Shown one piece after another: positions 27,508-35,596 of a stretch of DNA of 38,831 nt. The notes under the pieces are model-generated. The model did not search any database. It had not been told where the DNA came from and saw only the letters and a program-made list of their open reading frames with translations. Location of the stretch: positions 1 to 38,831 of the forward strand of contig NZ_JASJDK010000055.1 in NCBI RefSeq assembly GCF_030065675.1, read 5' to 3'. Both the position numbers and the translations under genes were made by a program. This stretch comes from Mastigocoleus sp. MO_188.B34. Its GTDB lineage: Bacteria > Cyanobacteriota > Cyanobacteriia > Cyanobacteriales > Nostocaceae. The stretch's first letter is position 1. Every line of letters starts with the position of its first letter.

Positions 27508-28731
27508 ATGCATCCTAGAAACAGTATTGTTAAAATTTTTTCTACTTTCTTACAATTTGATGCTGATTCTTTCAGTGGTTGGGCAACTGATGCTAGACTG
27601 CGTCGGAGTATACAAAATTGTATCGATAAAAATTCTCAAATTGCAAATGGAAGTGATGAATTAGCCGAACAAGAAAATTTTTGGGCTAACTACTGGTATA
27701 GAATTTGGCAAAAAAATTCTGCAAGATTAGCAAAATCTCATCTGAGTGCGTATTTACAAGAAACTTGTTATTGGATCGCTCATAGAACGGTTCAAAGTTT
27801 CGCTAGTAGTCAATATAAACTTTCTGATTGCTTTCAAGTCGCGATCGCGAGTGTTGATAAAGTACTCAAAGGATTTAATCCCGAACGAAGTTCTGGATTT
27901 AAAGCTTATGCGAAAGCGATTTTTAGTAGTGCGATTCGCGATACCCTGCGCCAACGTCATGAAGTTGATATATGTTCTACTTGGGGACTACTGCGTAAAG
28001 TTAGTCAAAAACGCTTATCGGAGTCTTTAATTAATTCTGGTTTATCACCAGAGGTAGTCAATAATCATATCATGGCTTGGAATAGTTTTAAGAAATTATA
28101 TGTTCCCCAACCGGGTAAACCTACCCGTCAACTACAAAAACCAGATCCAGAAACTTTGAAAGCGATCGCTGAGGATTACAATTCACAAATTCAATTTTTA
28201 CAGATTAAAGCTTCACAAACCCAATCTCAGATCGATCCCCAAACCCTGGAAAATTGGCTGTTAAGGTGTGCTGTATCAGTTCGTAATTATCTTTATCCCA
28301 ACATAACTTCTGCTAATACACCCACCGGTGAAGGAGATACAACTGAATACCTGGACTATATTCCAGATGAAAGGGATTTATTCATCAGTCAGATGATTGA
28401 TAAAGAAGAAGAAGAAAACCGTAAATATCAGCAATCGGAAGTTAGTGGGGTTTTAAAAGCTGCTATTGAAGGTTTAAATCAGCAAACACAAGAAATATTG
28501 GTGCTGTATTATTCCCAAGGATTAACTCAACAGCAAATTGCTCAAGAATTGCAAATTAAACAATATACTATCTCTCGCCGACTAACAAAAGCAAAGGAGG
28601 TATTAATACGTTCTTTAAGTCAATGGAGTCAAGAAAATTTGCATATTTCCGTTAATTCAGATCTATTGAAGACTAACAGTACAGTAATTGAGGAGTGGTT
28701 AGAACAACATTATCAGCAATCTCGTAGTTAA
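27508..28731 (+). CDS. Sigma-70 family RNA polymerase sigma factor (cyanobacterial DUF1822-linked type)
   Basis: A 407-aa alternative sigma factor. The N-terminal half carries a divergent sigma region 2 (about residues 124-152, RSSGFKAYAKAIFSSAIRDT). The C-terminus carries region 4: LNQQTQEILVLYYSQG, then the helix-turn-helix LTQQQIAQELQIKQYTISRR (about 338-358) for -35 recognition. A long insert between them (about 195-300) is typical of this cyanobacterial subgroup. I chose the ATG at 27508 (MHPRNSIVKIF); the frame also opens at a TTG at 27496. No clear ribosome binding site precedes either. The DUF1822 gene follows on the same strand, a pairing common in cyanobacterial genomes, and the caspase giant is divergent, so it may control these neighbours. 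That control is inferred. Confidence 0.88.
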   Translation: MHPRNSIVKIFSTFLQFDADSFSGWATDARLRRSIQNCIDKNSQIANGSDELAEQENFWANYWYRIWQKNSARLAKSHLSAYLQETCYWIAHRTVQSFASSQYKLSDCFQVAIASVDKVLKGFNPERSSGFKAYAKAIFSSAIRDTLRQRHEVDICSTWGLLRKVSQKRLSESLINSGLSPEVVNNHIMAWNSFKKLYVPQPGKPTRQLQKPDPETLKAIAEDYNSQIQFLQIKASQTQSQIDPQTLENWLLRCAVSVRNYLYPNITSANTPTGEGDTTEYLDYIPDERDLFISQMIDKEEEENRKYQQSEVSGVLKAAIEGLNQQTQEILVLYYSQGLTQQQIAQELQIKQYTISRRLTKAKEVLIRSLSQWSQENLHISVNSDLLKTNSTVIEEWLEQHYQQSRS

Positions 28732-29116
28732 ATACTTATGGGAAAATTTGGGAAAAATTCGGGAAAAATTTGGGAAGATTTTGAAAAGGTCATTGGAAAC
28801 AATTATTTTTAAGAGAGGTATTCTGACTAACTACATTTCGCTCGAAATTTTCCCTAACATTCGGTTAAAACATTCAACTGAAATATTTGATTAAAACATT
28901 CAACTAAGATATGGTGGTGGATTTTCCCTAACATAGGAATCTTTAGCAGATTTTGCGAGAATCGTAATTATAGCTGCGCTACCTACGATTTTTCCTCAGA
29001 CAATGCAATCTGTTGCACTTTGCCTTACTGTATACTTTCTGTTTTATATGTTGTATATGCAATGAGTGATTATAGTCACATTATGCAAATTAACATAAAT
29101 TAAACTAGATTCCTAT
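28732..29116. other. Spacer after the sigma factor with imperfect direct repeats
   Basis: No firm gene is seen. 28739-28782 has four imperfect GGGAAAAATTT-type units. The text aaaacattcaact recurs near 28867 and 28893. No strong terminator hairpin was recognised. Confidence 0.5.
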
Positions 29117-29236
29117 ATGTCTAAAGTTCAGTTAAATGCAAACTTTAAGAAATTTATATCAGCTCTATATCAGCAAAAAAATAAACATTTTCTGCTGGGG
29201 AAAAAACTTCCCTTGCGCACACTGAATAAGGGTTAA
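29117..29236 (+). CDS. Possible 39-aa basic peptide ahead of the DUF1822 gene
   Basis: A short ORF starting MSKVQLNANFKKFIS and ending LGKKLPLRTLNKG is very basic. It stops 22 bp before the DUF1822 start codon, in the same direction. No Shine-Dalgarno sequence is visible and no family is recognised. It could be a leader peptide, a small protein, or chance. Confidence 0.22.
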   Translation: MSKVQLNANFKKFISALYQQKNKHFLLGKKLPLRTLNKG

Positions 29237-29258
29237 AACATCCCCGGGAGTACTAAAA

Positions 29259-30437
29259 ATGATTAATAACTTAAATTTATTTAATTTTGCTCGCACGACG
29301 GAATTGATACTAGAAATACCAGAAAAGGTTAAAAATCCTGCAGATTTTACGAGTGGGTTTTTTTCCAATCCCAATTCACGTTATCAAGGGTATATCAACA
29401 AACTTTGCCTTGGAACTGTATTACCTTGGATTCGGGAAGATATCAGATCGAATGCAAAACCTTTTCCAAATACCGCTGTTTTGTCCAGCTTTTGGGAGTT
29501 GGTAAATGGAAGTGCGGTCGATCTATTGGACGGGACCAAGTTAATATTAGTTCCCACAGAAGCAATAGATTCTGAAGAAATACGCGTACCCCAAGAATGG
29601 GTTGATATTCCTTCTTGGGTTGGGGATTATTATTTGGGTATTCAAGTTGAACCAGAAGGGAATTATGTCAGGGTTTGGGGCTATTGTACCCACGCTCAAC
29701 TCAAAGATCGTGGTACTTACGATCCCAGCAGTCGTACTTATGTTTTAGATAATAAACAAATCATTGATGATATTAGTGCTTTAGCTACAGCTATAGAATT
29801 TTGTCGTGAGGAAAATACCCGTACAGCGATCGCTCCCGTACCCCATATGTCCGTAGAACATGCGCAAAATCTGATTGAGCGGTTGGGAGATTCTCAAATA
29901 ATTGAACCAAGATTAGAAATTCCATTTTCCATTTGGTCGGGATTATTAGAACATGGTGGGTGGAGAACAAGTTTATACCATCGACGTTTGGGTCGTCCCG
30001 ACCCATACAGTGTTATGCGATGGTTACGGGATGGAATGTCTCAATTTGTGGAACAAATTGGTTGGCAAAGTTTTAATCTGGAACTAAGTGCAGCAACTGC
30101 GAGAAATATTGAGGAAAAATCCGTACAAGTAGCATTTTCTCGTCAGTTAATAATTGCTGGTCAATCCTATGAATTATGTGTGACCCCGAAAGGTGAATAT
30201 ACGGAAAATATCTGGCGTTTTGAGCTTCGTAATAATAACGTTGGTGCAGTAATTCCTGGTGGTTTTAAGTTAAGATTACTCAGCGAAGATTTACAACCGT
30301 TTCCTAATAATGAAGATATCGCAACTACTGCTGTGGAACAATTATTTGTGGAAGTTGCTTTAGAAGCTGGTGAAGGTATAGTTTGGGAAATTGAACCTTT
30401 ACCTGAAAATTACGATTATGAAATTCTGCGATTTTGA
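29259..30437 (+). CDS. DUF1822 family protein
   Basis: A 392-aa protein of the cyanobacterium-specific DUF1822 family. It is recognised by the block RYQGYINKLCLGTVLPWIRE, which is the family's usual N-terminal YxNxLAV-like region. The following beta-rich section (VPQEWVDIPSWVGDYYLGIQ, VRVWGYCTHAQLKD) and the C-terminal FELRNNNVGAVIPGGFKLRL also fit. It has no signal peptide or membrane segment. The start is well supported by a GGGAG ribosome binding site nine or so bases upstream. Its biochemical role is unknown; in cyanobacteria the gene is often beside a sigma-70 gene and CHAT or caspase-type signalling genes, as here. Confidence 0.85.
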   Translation: MINNLNLFNFARTTELILEIPEKVKNPADFTSGFFSNPNSRYQGYINKLCLGTVLPWIREDIRSNAKPFPNTAVLSSFWELVNGSAVDLLDGTKLILVPTEAIDSEEIRVPQEWVDIPSWVGDYYLGIQVEPEGNYVRVWGYCTHAQLKDRGTYDPSSRTYVLDNKQIIDDISALATAIEFCREENTRTAIAPVPHMSVEHAQNLIERLGDSQIIEPRLEIPFSIWSGLLEHGGWRTSLYHRRLGRPDPYSVMRWLRDGMSQFVEQIGWQSFNLELSAATARNIEEKSVQVAFSRQLIIAGQSYELCVTPKGEYTENIWRFELRNNNVGAVIPGGFKLRLLSEDLQPFPNNEDIATTAVEQLFVEVALEAGEGIVWEIEPLPENYDYEILRF

Positions 30438-30913
30438 GTTAAATAATTAGATTAATATTTTGAATTTAATTTATATCTTGATTTGAATCTCTATCTCGAT
30501 TTGAATTTCTATCTCGACTTGAATTTCTATTTCGACTTGAATTTATATCTTGATTTGAATTTTTAAGCTTCATTGATCATCAAGATTAATTCATAGTCAG
30601 GCTTAATGATTATTAAATTTAATTGATTCTCAAATTAAATTGGGTGTGACCCAGTATCAATTCCCCATATTTATCCTCAAAGTTGAATATGATTTTCCGT
30701 AGTTCACAATTAGGAACTTAAACTTGAGAAATGGGAACCGAGAGTTTAACCTTGTAGACTCATAGCAGATTTCAAGTAATTGAGGTACATCTCAAGTCTG
30801 TTATCAAAGAGATTGCACTCCTGACTTCTGATTTCTGACTCTTGACTTCTGATTTCTGACTTCTCTACAAACGTAGCGTGCAACGTCTCTACGACTTCCG
30901 ACTCCTAAATTCT
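30438..30913. repeat. Spacer with 18-bp tandem repeats and heptamer repeats
   Basis: No gene is seen. Four units of an 18-bp repeat (TTGAATTTCTATCTCGAC with variants) run at 30483-30554, with partial units on each side. A TGACTTCTGATTTC heptamer run lies at 30818-30865, followed by a decayed copy of the ACGTCTCTAC palindrome (30864-30893). Confidence 0.85.
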
Positions 30914-32101
30914 TCAAGGATTTGGAAACTCTACAGAGACGGGTTGAACGCGTTCCAAAGTAGGTGATGTTTGGTGCGGAGTCAAAGAACGAAGAATGTT
31001 TGCGACAAAAGTTAACAAACCCAATGAAACCAATAGTGCAGCACACAAGGAAAATAATGGTATGTTCTTCTTTTGGGTTTGTGTTTGAATCGCAGTCTGA
31101 GGGTTTTGTAGAGCTGTATTGGGATATTTTAAAGTTTTTCTCTGGGGTAGATTTGAGACGGGATAGCTTTTAGGGAGGATTGGAGGAGCCAGTTGTAATT
31201 CAATTTGCTTTAAACGTTGTAAGATGTCCTGAGTATCTCGAGGGCGTTTTTCTACTTTGCAAGCCATCAACTCATCAATCAGATTTAAAAACAACGGCGA
31301 TATATTATTTGTTTCATTGTGCCAATGGAGAATGTCATTCTCTGCATCATATATATTGGGGGGCATTTCTAAAGGATGATACCCTGTAAGCAAAAAGACA
31401 AAAGTTCTCCCTAGTGCGAAAAAATCTGATTGTGCAACTGTTTCTCCAGTCATCTGCTCTGGAGGTTTATAACCGACAGAATCTATTTCTATCAAAGTAC
31501 TTGTATTGCTTAACTTTTTTAAATAGGGCTGACTGAGTTCTTTAGCGGTTCCAAAATTCGTTAATGCTAATTGCTGGTTGGGTTTGATTATAATATTTGA
31601 TGGTCTAATATCTCGATGTAAATAATTTTTTCTGTGACTTATATCGAGTATTTCTACTAACTGCTTCAACCAATTTATAGCTTGTATTTGAGAAATTGAT
31701 TTGCTATTTTGCCGACGCCATTCTTCCAAATCTTTACCATCTATTTTATCCATTACCATACAATGTAGGATTAAGTTATTTCTAGTTTTATATTGGAAAT
31801 ATATATCATGGTTAGGAATTCCTGAATGTTGTATTTTCCCTAAAATATCTGCTTCTTGGCGAAAAAGTTCAATAGTTTCAGAATCTGTAGATAAATATTG
31901 TTTTAATAGTTTTAAAAGCCTTGTCTTATTATTTACATCAAGTTCATAGACTTCAGTAAAGTCAGTTTTATCATTTAATCGACGTTTTGCTCGATATTTC
32001 CCAAACACTTCTAATGGCGAACCACAACTCTGACAAAAGCGATTTTCCCGATTCGCCAAACAGTTAGGTTGGGGACAAGAGGGGTTAATACAAATCGTCA
32101 T
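30914..32101 (-). CDS. Zinc-ribbon Ser/Thr kinase-like protein with degenerate DFG (possible pseudokinase)
   Basis: A 395-aa cyanobacterial-type Ser/Thr kinase. The N-terminus has a zinc-ribbon-like cysteine set (Cys4, 9, 14, 23, 26; FCQSCGSPL). The kinase fold spans about residues 35-300. HRD is kept in HRDIRPSN (His162-Asp164), as are the YKPPEQ activation-segment end and a membrane segment at about 347-370. Two core motifs are altered. The glycine loop reads RRLNDKTDFTEVYEL with no glycine, and the DFG motif is NFG (Asn182; codon AAT at 31558-31556). Asp of DFG normally holds the ATP-bound magnesium, so catalysis is probably weak or absent. It is convergent with the DUF1822 gene. Regulation cannot be read from the sequence. 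Confidence 0.85.
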   Translation of the reverse strand: MTICINPSCPQPNCLANRENRFCQSCGSPLEVFGKYRAKRRLNDKTDFTEVYELDVNNKTRLLKLLKQYLSTDSETIELFRQEADILGKIQHSGIPNHDIYFQYKTRNNLILHCMVMDKIDGKDLEEWRRQNSKSISQIQAINWLKQLVEILDISHRKNYLHRDIRPSNIIIKPNQQLALTNFGTAKELSQPYLKKLSNTSTLIEIDSVGYKPPEQMTGETVAQSDFFALGRTFVFLLTGYHPLEMPPNIYDAENDILHWHNETNNISPLFLNLIDELMACKVEKRPRDTQDILQRLKQIELQLAPPILPKSYPVSNLPQRKTLKYPNTALQNPQTAIQTQTQKKNIPLFSLCAALLVSLGLLTFVANILRSLTPHQTSPTLERVQPVSVEFPNP

Positions 32102-32256
32102 AATTGACTATCAAAGTATAGGTATTAAAAGATAAGGGAGATAGGGAAAATGAGGAAAATTATCTCCTTCCTTATCTTCCATACTATCCCTGTTTACTAT
32201 TCATTTCTTTTTACAAATAACAGGTTGACTTGTAAATAAATTTTTCCTAAATATTT

Positions 32257-33096
32257 TCAATTTTGTGTTGTTAAAAATGAAGCTATAGTCCGGTTAAAAT
32301 CTTCTGGTTGTGTTAGAAAGCACCAGTGATTTCCAGGTGCTTGACAAATCTGTAAATTTTTAAGAAATTTTTTGTAAGGTTGTAACTGCCATGTCATACG
32401 ATTAACACCTTTTTCTGGCTGGACGAAAAGGGTAGGGATATCAATTTCTCGTGTTAAACCTGCTACTTGCATCACTTCCGCAAAAATTCCATCGCGAGCA
32501 GCAGTCGTAAACTTGCTACCCCAGTTACCATCGGGTTTTAATTCGATTCCTGCTTGAAATACTTGTTGTTGTAAAGTACTCCATCCCTGGTACTGATTTA
32601 ACTGTCTTGCTTGTTCTTCAGCTGCTTCATAACTAGTAAATGGTCCCATACCTTTAAGGAAAGGTAAAACCTGATAGAGAAGGGGAAAGGTAATTTTCAA
32701 TAAGCTAGGCATTTTCCAAATAAAAATTGGATCCACCAGAACCATACTATGCAAACGTTGGGGGTTTTGTGTTGCCCAAATGGCAGCTAATTTTCCACTC
32801 CAAGAATGAGCTACTACGTGAGTAGCAGACCACCCCAAACTATCCATCAGCGCTTCTAGATCTGTGATCGCAGTCGCAAAACTATAGTTATCTTTTGGTT
32901 TGCTGCTTTCACCATGACCGCGCATGTCTGGGGCAACAATGTGATAATCTTCAGCCAAATATTCTCCCAAATAAGACCAGACTAAAGCATGATCGGCTAA
33001 ACCATGTAGTAATAATAAAGGGGTTTGACCTTGATTCCATTCCAGGTATGAAAGTTGAATATCGGAATGAGAGAAAGTTTTACGTACGGGCTTCAT
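32257..33096 (-). CDS. Alpha/beta hydrolase
   Basis: A 279-aa alpha/beta-hydrolase fold enzyme. The oxyanion region is LLLLHGLADHALVW. APDMRGHGESSKP is the conserved strand-loop. The nucleophile elbow is AHSWSG (Ser98), and the catalytic histidine is in GNHWCFL (His257). The acid is less clear; Glu228 in VQPEKG sits at the expected place where Asp is more common. There is no signal peptide. It stands alone on the minus strand, 155 bp upstream of the kinase gene, with no ribosome binding site seen. The substrate is unknown. Confidence 0.85.
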   Translation of the reverse strand: MKPVRKTFSHSDIQLSYLEWNQGQTPLLLLHGLADHALVWSYLGEYLAEDYHIVAPDMRGHGESSKPKDNYSFATAITDLEALMDSLGWSATHVVAHSWSGKLAAIWATQNPQRLHSMVLVDPIFIWKMPSLLKITFPLLYQVLPFLKGMGPFTSYEAAEEQARQLNQYQGWSTLQQQVFQAGIELKPDGNWGSKFTTAARDGIFAEVMQVAGLTREIDIPTLFVQPEKGVNRMTWQLQPYKKFLKNLQICQAPGNHWCFLTQPEDFNRTIASFLTTQN

Positions 33097-33862
33097 ATCA
33101 ACTGTTTAATCTTTGGGCTTACTTAGTGTTTAATAAGATTAAACAATCAATCAATGGAATATATCCCCAAATAGAAAGATGTAGAGAAACAAAACAAGTT
33201 AAATATGGGATCTGTTTTGGCTTGCGCGTAGCGCTATAGTTCGCAAGTTACAGATCTAGATAAATAGACCTTTCCGGAAATTAAATATGTGTAACCCAAA
33301 ATCCTTGTAGAGACGTACCATGGTACGTCTCTACATTCTTTTCCGGAGATGTCTAATATACTCCTGATGAAGTTAATAGGTGTGTGTACTGTTTATAACA
33401 GTAAACTTGCAGTAAAGGAGAGAGATTAATTGTGGATATTACAGCACTTTGCAAGTAAATGAGGTACACCCTCACCCTGTCCTGACGGACATCCCTCTCC
33501 CAAGTTATGGCTGACGCCACGCTTGCGCTAAGGGAGAGGGAAAGAGGGAGAGAGTTCACGGGGATTTTTTGGTGTACCTCATAAACCTGCAATACGCTGT
33601 ATTTTGGAGTGTGGTTTTAACAGTCACAGTCATTTAACGGAACTTAGACATTTTTTGAGTCAAAAAAAAGCCTCAAAGCTTTATAAATCAATGGTTTTAC
33701 GTCTAATTGATTATTTCCTGGATATATCTAGTTTGAGCAATTTTTTTAGGTGCAATATCTGAGTACACTCATTACTCTAGAATCTATTAAGAATTTTTAG
33801 TAGTACTTCGTTAGTCATCACAGTAACTTGTTCTGAGAGTATTAGCGGAACATAATTAGATA
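33097..33862. repeat. Gene-free spacer with three dispersed repeat elements
   Basis: No gene is seen in 766 bp. 33221-33238 is an 18-bp sequence (cttgcgcgtagcgctata) that is the exact reverse complement of 13460-13477. 33307-33334 is a perfect 28-bp palindrome with left half gtagagacgtacca. 33459-33582 is a larger element bounded by the inverted repeat atgaggtacacc / ggtgtacctcat (33459-33470, 33571-33582), with an inner ccctctccc/gggagaggg stem. Confidence 0.85.
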
Positions 33863-34528
33863 TTAACTGAGGTTTCTGTACTTTAGAAATCTGTAATATA
33901 GCTCTTGCTTACCGTCCTTTATACATACATCTAGAGTGTTGTCTTCTAAACAAGATAACGCTTTCTCTACAATATCAAAAGCCATTTTAATAATATAATT
34001 AGGGTTGATTAGTGTCGTCATTGTTTCTGGTTCGAAATTTTGAATATTTCCGTCCCAATTAAAATTAGGATATTCAGCCAACTTATTTAAACTTCGATCA
34101 AACTGAAAATAAAAGCTTGTCTGATTTGTATGCTTTGCTTTAGCCATGAGGCTTGCATTATGAAGAAAAGAATTTCGAAGTGAATAAAGAGCTTCAATAT
34201 CACGATCATCTTCTTCATAGTCAGCGAAGTAGTACATAGCCTTTTTAATAGGACTTGCACATGGGTTTGAATATTCTAACTTGTCATTTCTCGAGTAACT
34301 AAAACCTATTTGCTCAATGACAGCAAATGAACTTACTACTGGAACGAAATTTTTCGAATAGTTCATATTGCGAGAATGACGTATCTCTTGACATATTATG
34401 GGAAGAATGGAATCCAGGTAACCATCTTTCAGTTGATAACTGTCAGCACCACCCAGATGTGCGTAAGCTAGCTCCTCAATACTTAATTGAGTTAACGACT
34501 TGTTTTTCCAGTCTGAAGAAATATTCAT
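33863..34528 (-). CDS. Hypothetical protein with a HEPN-like RNxxxH motif, 221 aa
   Basis: The family is not recognised. It is a soluble, mainly helical 221-aa protein. The segment IEALYSLRNSFLHNASL contains R118-N119-x3-H123, which has the R-x4-H form, with Asn after Arg, of the catalytic motif of HEPN ribonucleases found in abortive-infection and toxin proteins. The rest (SKNFVPVVSSFAVIEQIGF, NPNYIIKMAFDIVEKAL) is also compatible with a HEPN-like helical bundle. No partner antitoxin is adjacent; both sides are spacers over 400 bp. Fold assignment is by motif only and is tentative. Confidence 0.6.
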   Translation of the reverse strand: MNISSDWKNKSLTQLSIEELAYAHLGGADSYQLKDGYLDSILPIICQEIRHSRNMNYSKNFVPVVSSFAVIEQIGFSYSRNDKLEYSNPCASPIKKAMYYFADYEEDDRDIEALYSLRNSFLHNASLMAKAKHTNQTSFYFQFDRSLNKLAEYPNFNWDGNIQNFEPETMTTLINPNYIIKMAFDIVEKALSCLEDNTLDVCIKDGKQELYYRFLKYRNLS

Positions 34529-34939
34529 CTCATTTCTAGCTTAATTAATATTTATGTTTAACTAACATATATTATTCCCAAAAATATTATACAACGTAAC
34601 ATTCTATCTTTAGGTTCGCTTGTTTTCAGGTGCGACTGTACGAGTTTTTGCAAAGCAAGATTAATCAGTTATTTTTGTGTTTCTTACACACAATTATTAT
34701 CTTTACACCCAAAATAGAATATTTGGAAACTATTAACCAACCATCCGTCTTTTTGCAATGCACGTTTTACAGTATCGTGAAAAATATCTTTAGCAGGCAT
34801 TGAGAAATAATAGATTTATTGCCTTGACTCAGTTAACAACTCCTAATATATCAAGAAGTTTCCGGGATTGTTAAAAAAAAATATGATGTTTAATAACTGT
34901 TAGATTCAGTTACAAATGTAAAATCTATTGCATATCTCA
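34529..34939. other. AT-rich spacer; nothing recognised
   Basis: This 411-bp stretch has no convincing ORF, hairpin terminator or repeat. It separates two minus-strand genes. Confidence 0.5.
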
Positions 34940-35410
34940 TTACCCCCCATCGCCCAAAACCTTACGATAAACAATCTTGTCATAACCTGCTTCATAAAAG
35001 TCGCGAATCCGCGCTTCCTCCTCATAACCACACTTACAATAGAACTTCCGAGTATCCTTAAAACTCGCCAATGTTTCTATCAAGAGCAAACGCCCTCCAC
35101 GCTCTTTTAAGATTTGCTCTACATAGCGTACCATTGCTGTACCACGTCCTTGACCTTGGCGATCAGGTCGGACAGCAAGAAAAAGTAGATTCCAAGTTCC
35201 ATTTGTCATCCGTTCCGGCGCGCAATAAGCAGCTGCAACTACTCCATCATCCTCGTCAGTCAACCAGAAATGACTGTTCTTATTGTCATCGCTGAAGTAA
35301 TCTGTCAGTATTTTGCTCAATTCCTCAAGTTCCTTTGGCTCGAAATCGATCGCCGCATTAGCTAGAGTCAGTAGTGCGTTCGTATCATCGGGTACAGTTG
35401 GTCGAATCAT
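34940..35410 (-). CDS. GNAT family N-acetyltransferase
   Basis: A 156-aa GNAT enzyme that transfers acetyl from acetyl-CoA to an unknown amine. The acetyl-CoA loop motif A is LAVRPDRQGQGRG (Q85-x-x-G88-x-G90), preceded by the NLLFLAV beta-4 strand; FYCKCGYEEEARI is the usual C-terminal motif B. A strong AGGGAG ribosome binding site lies just upstream of the ATG. It is divergent from a TetR regulator, and the shared 186-bp gap holds two copies of a likely TetR operator, so it is probably repressed by that regulator and induced by the ligand. Confidence 0.88.
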   Translation of the reverse strand: MIRPTVPDDTNALLTLANAAIDFEPKELEELSKILTDYFSDDNKNSHFWLTDEDDGVVAAAYCAPERMTNGTWNLLFLAVRPDRQGQGRGTAMVRYVEQILKERGGRLLLIETLASFKDTRKFYCKCGYEEEARIRDFYEAGYDKIVYRKVLGDGG

Positions 35411-35501
35411 AACAAACTCCCTACAAGTGTAAAAGTAATAACAGAGGATATCGAAGTTTTGTCAAACAACAAACTTCTACAGGAATTAGGTAAAATTAAA
35501 A

Positions 35502-35518
35502 ATAACAACAGTTGTTAT
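35502..35518. promoter_or_regulatory. Probable TetR operator O1
   Basis: This is a perfect 17-bp inverted repeat, ATAACAAC-A-GTTGTTAT, centred in the gap between the divergent GNAT and TetR genes. Its length and symmetry fit a TetR-family operator. Confidence 0.75.
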
Positions 35519-35532
35519 GCAACCATAAAAAC

Positions 35533-35549
35533 ATAACAACTGTTGTAAT
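35533..35549. promoter_or_regulatory. Probable TetR operator O2
   Basis: A second copy, ATAACAAC-T-GTTGTAAT, has one arm mismatch. It starts 31 bp after O1, about three helical turns, so two dimers could bind on the same DNA face. Confidence 0.75.
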
Positions 35550-35596
35550 AATGTGTCAACATAACTATTTGACGTTGTTGTAAACCGAAAAGAACT

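Noticed and set aside
33353-33592. 79-aa minus-strand ORF
   Set aside because: It is formed by reading through the dispersed inverted-repeat element at 33459-33582 and has low-complexity composition.
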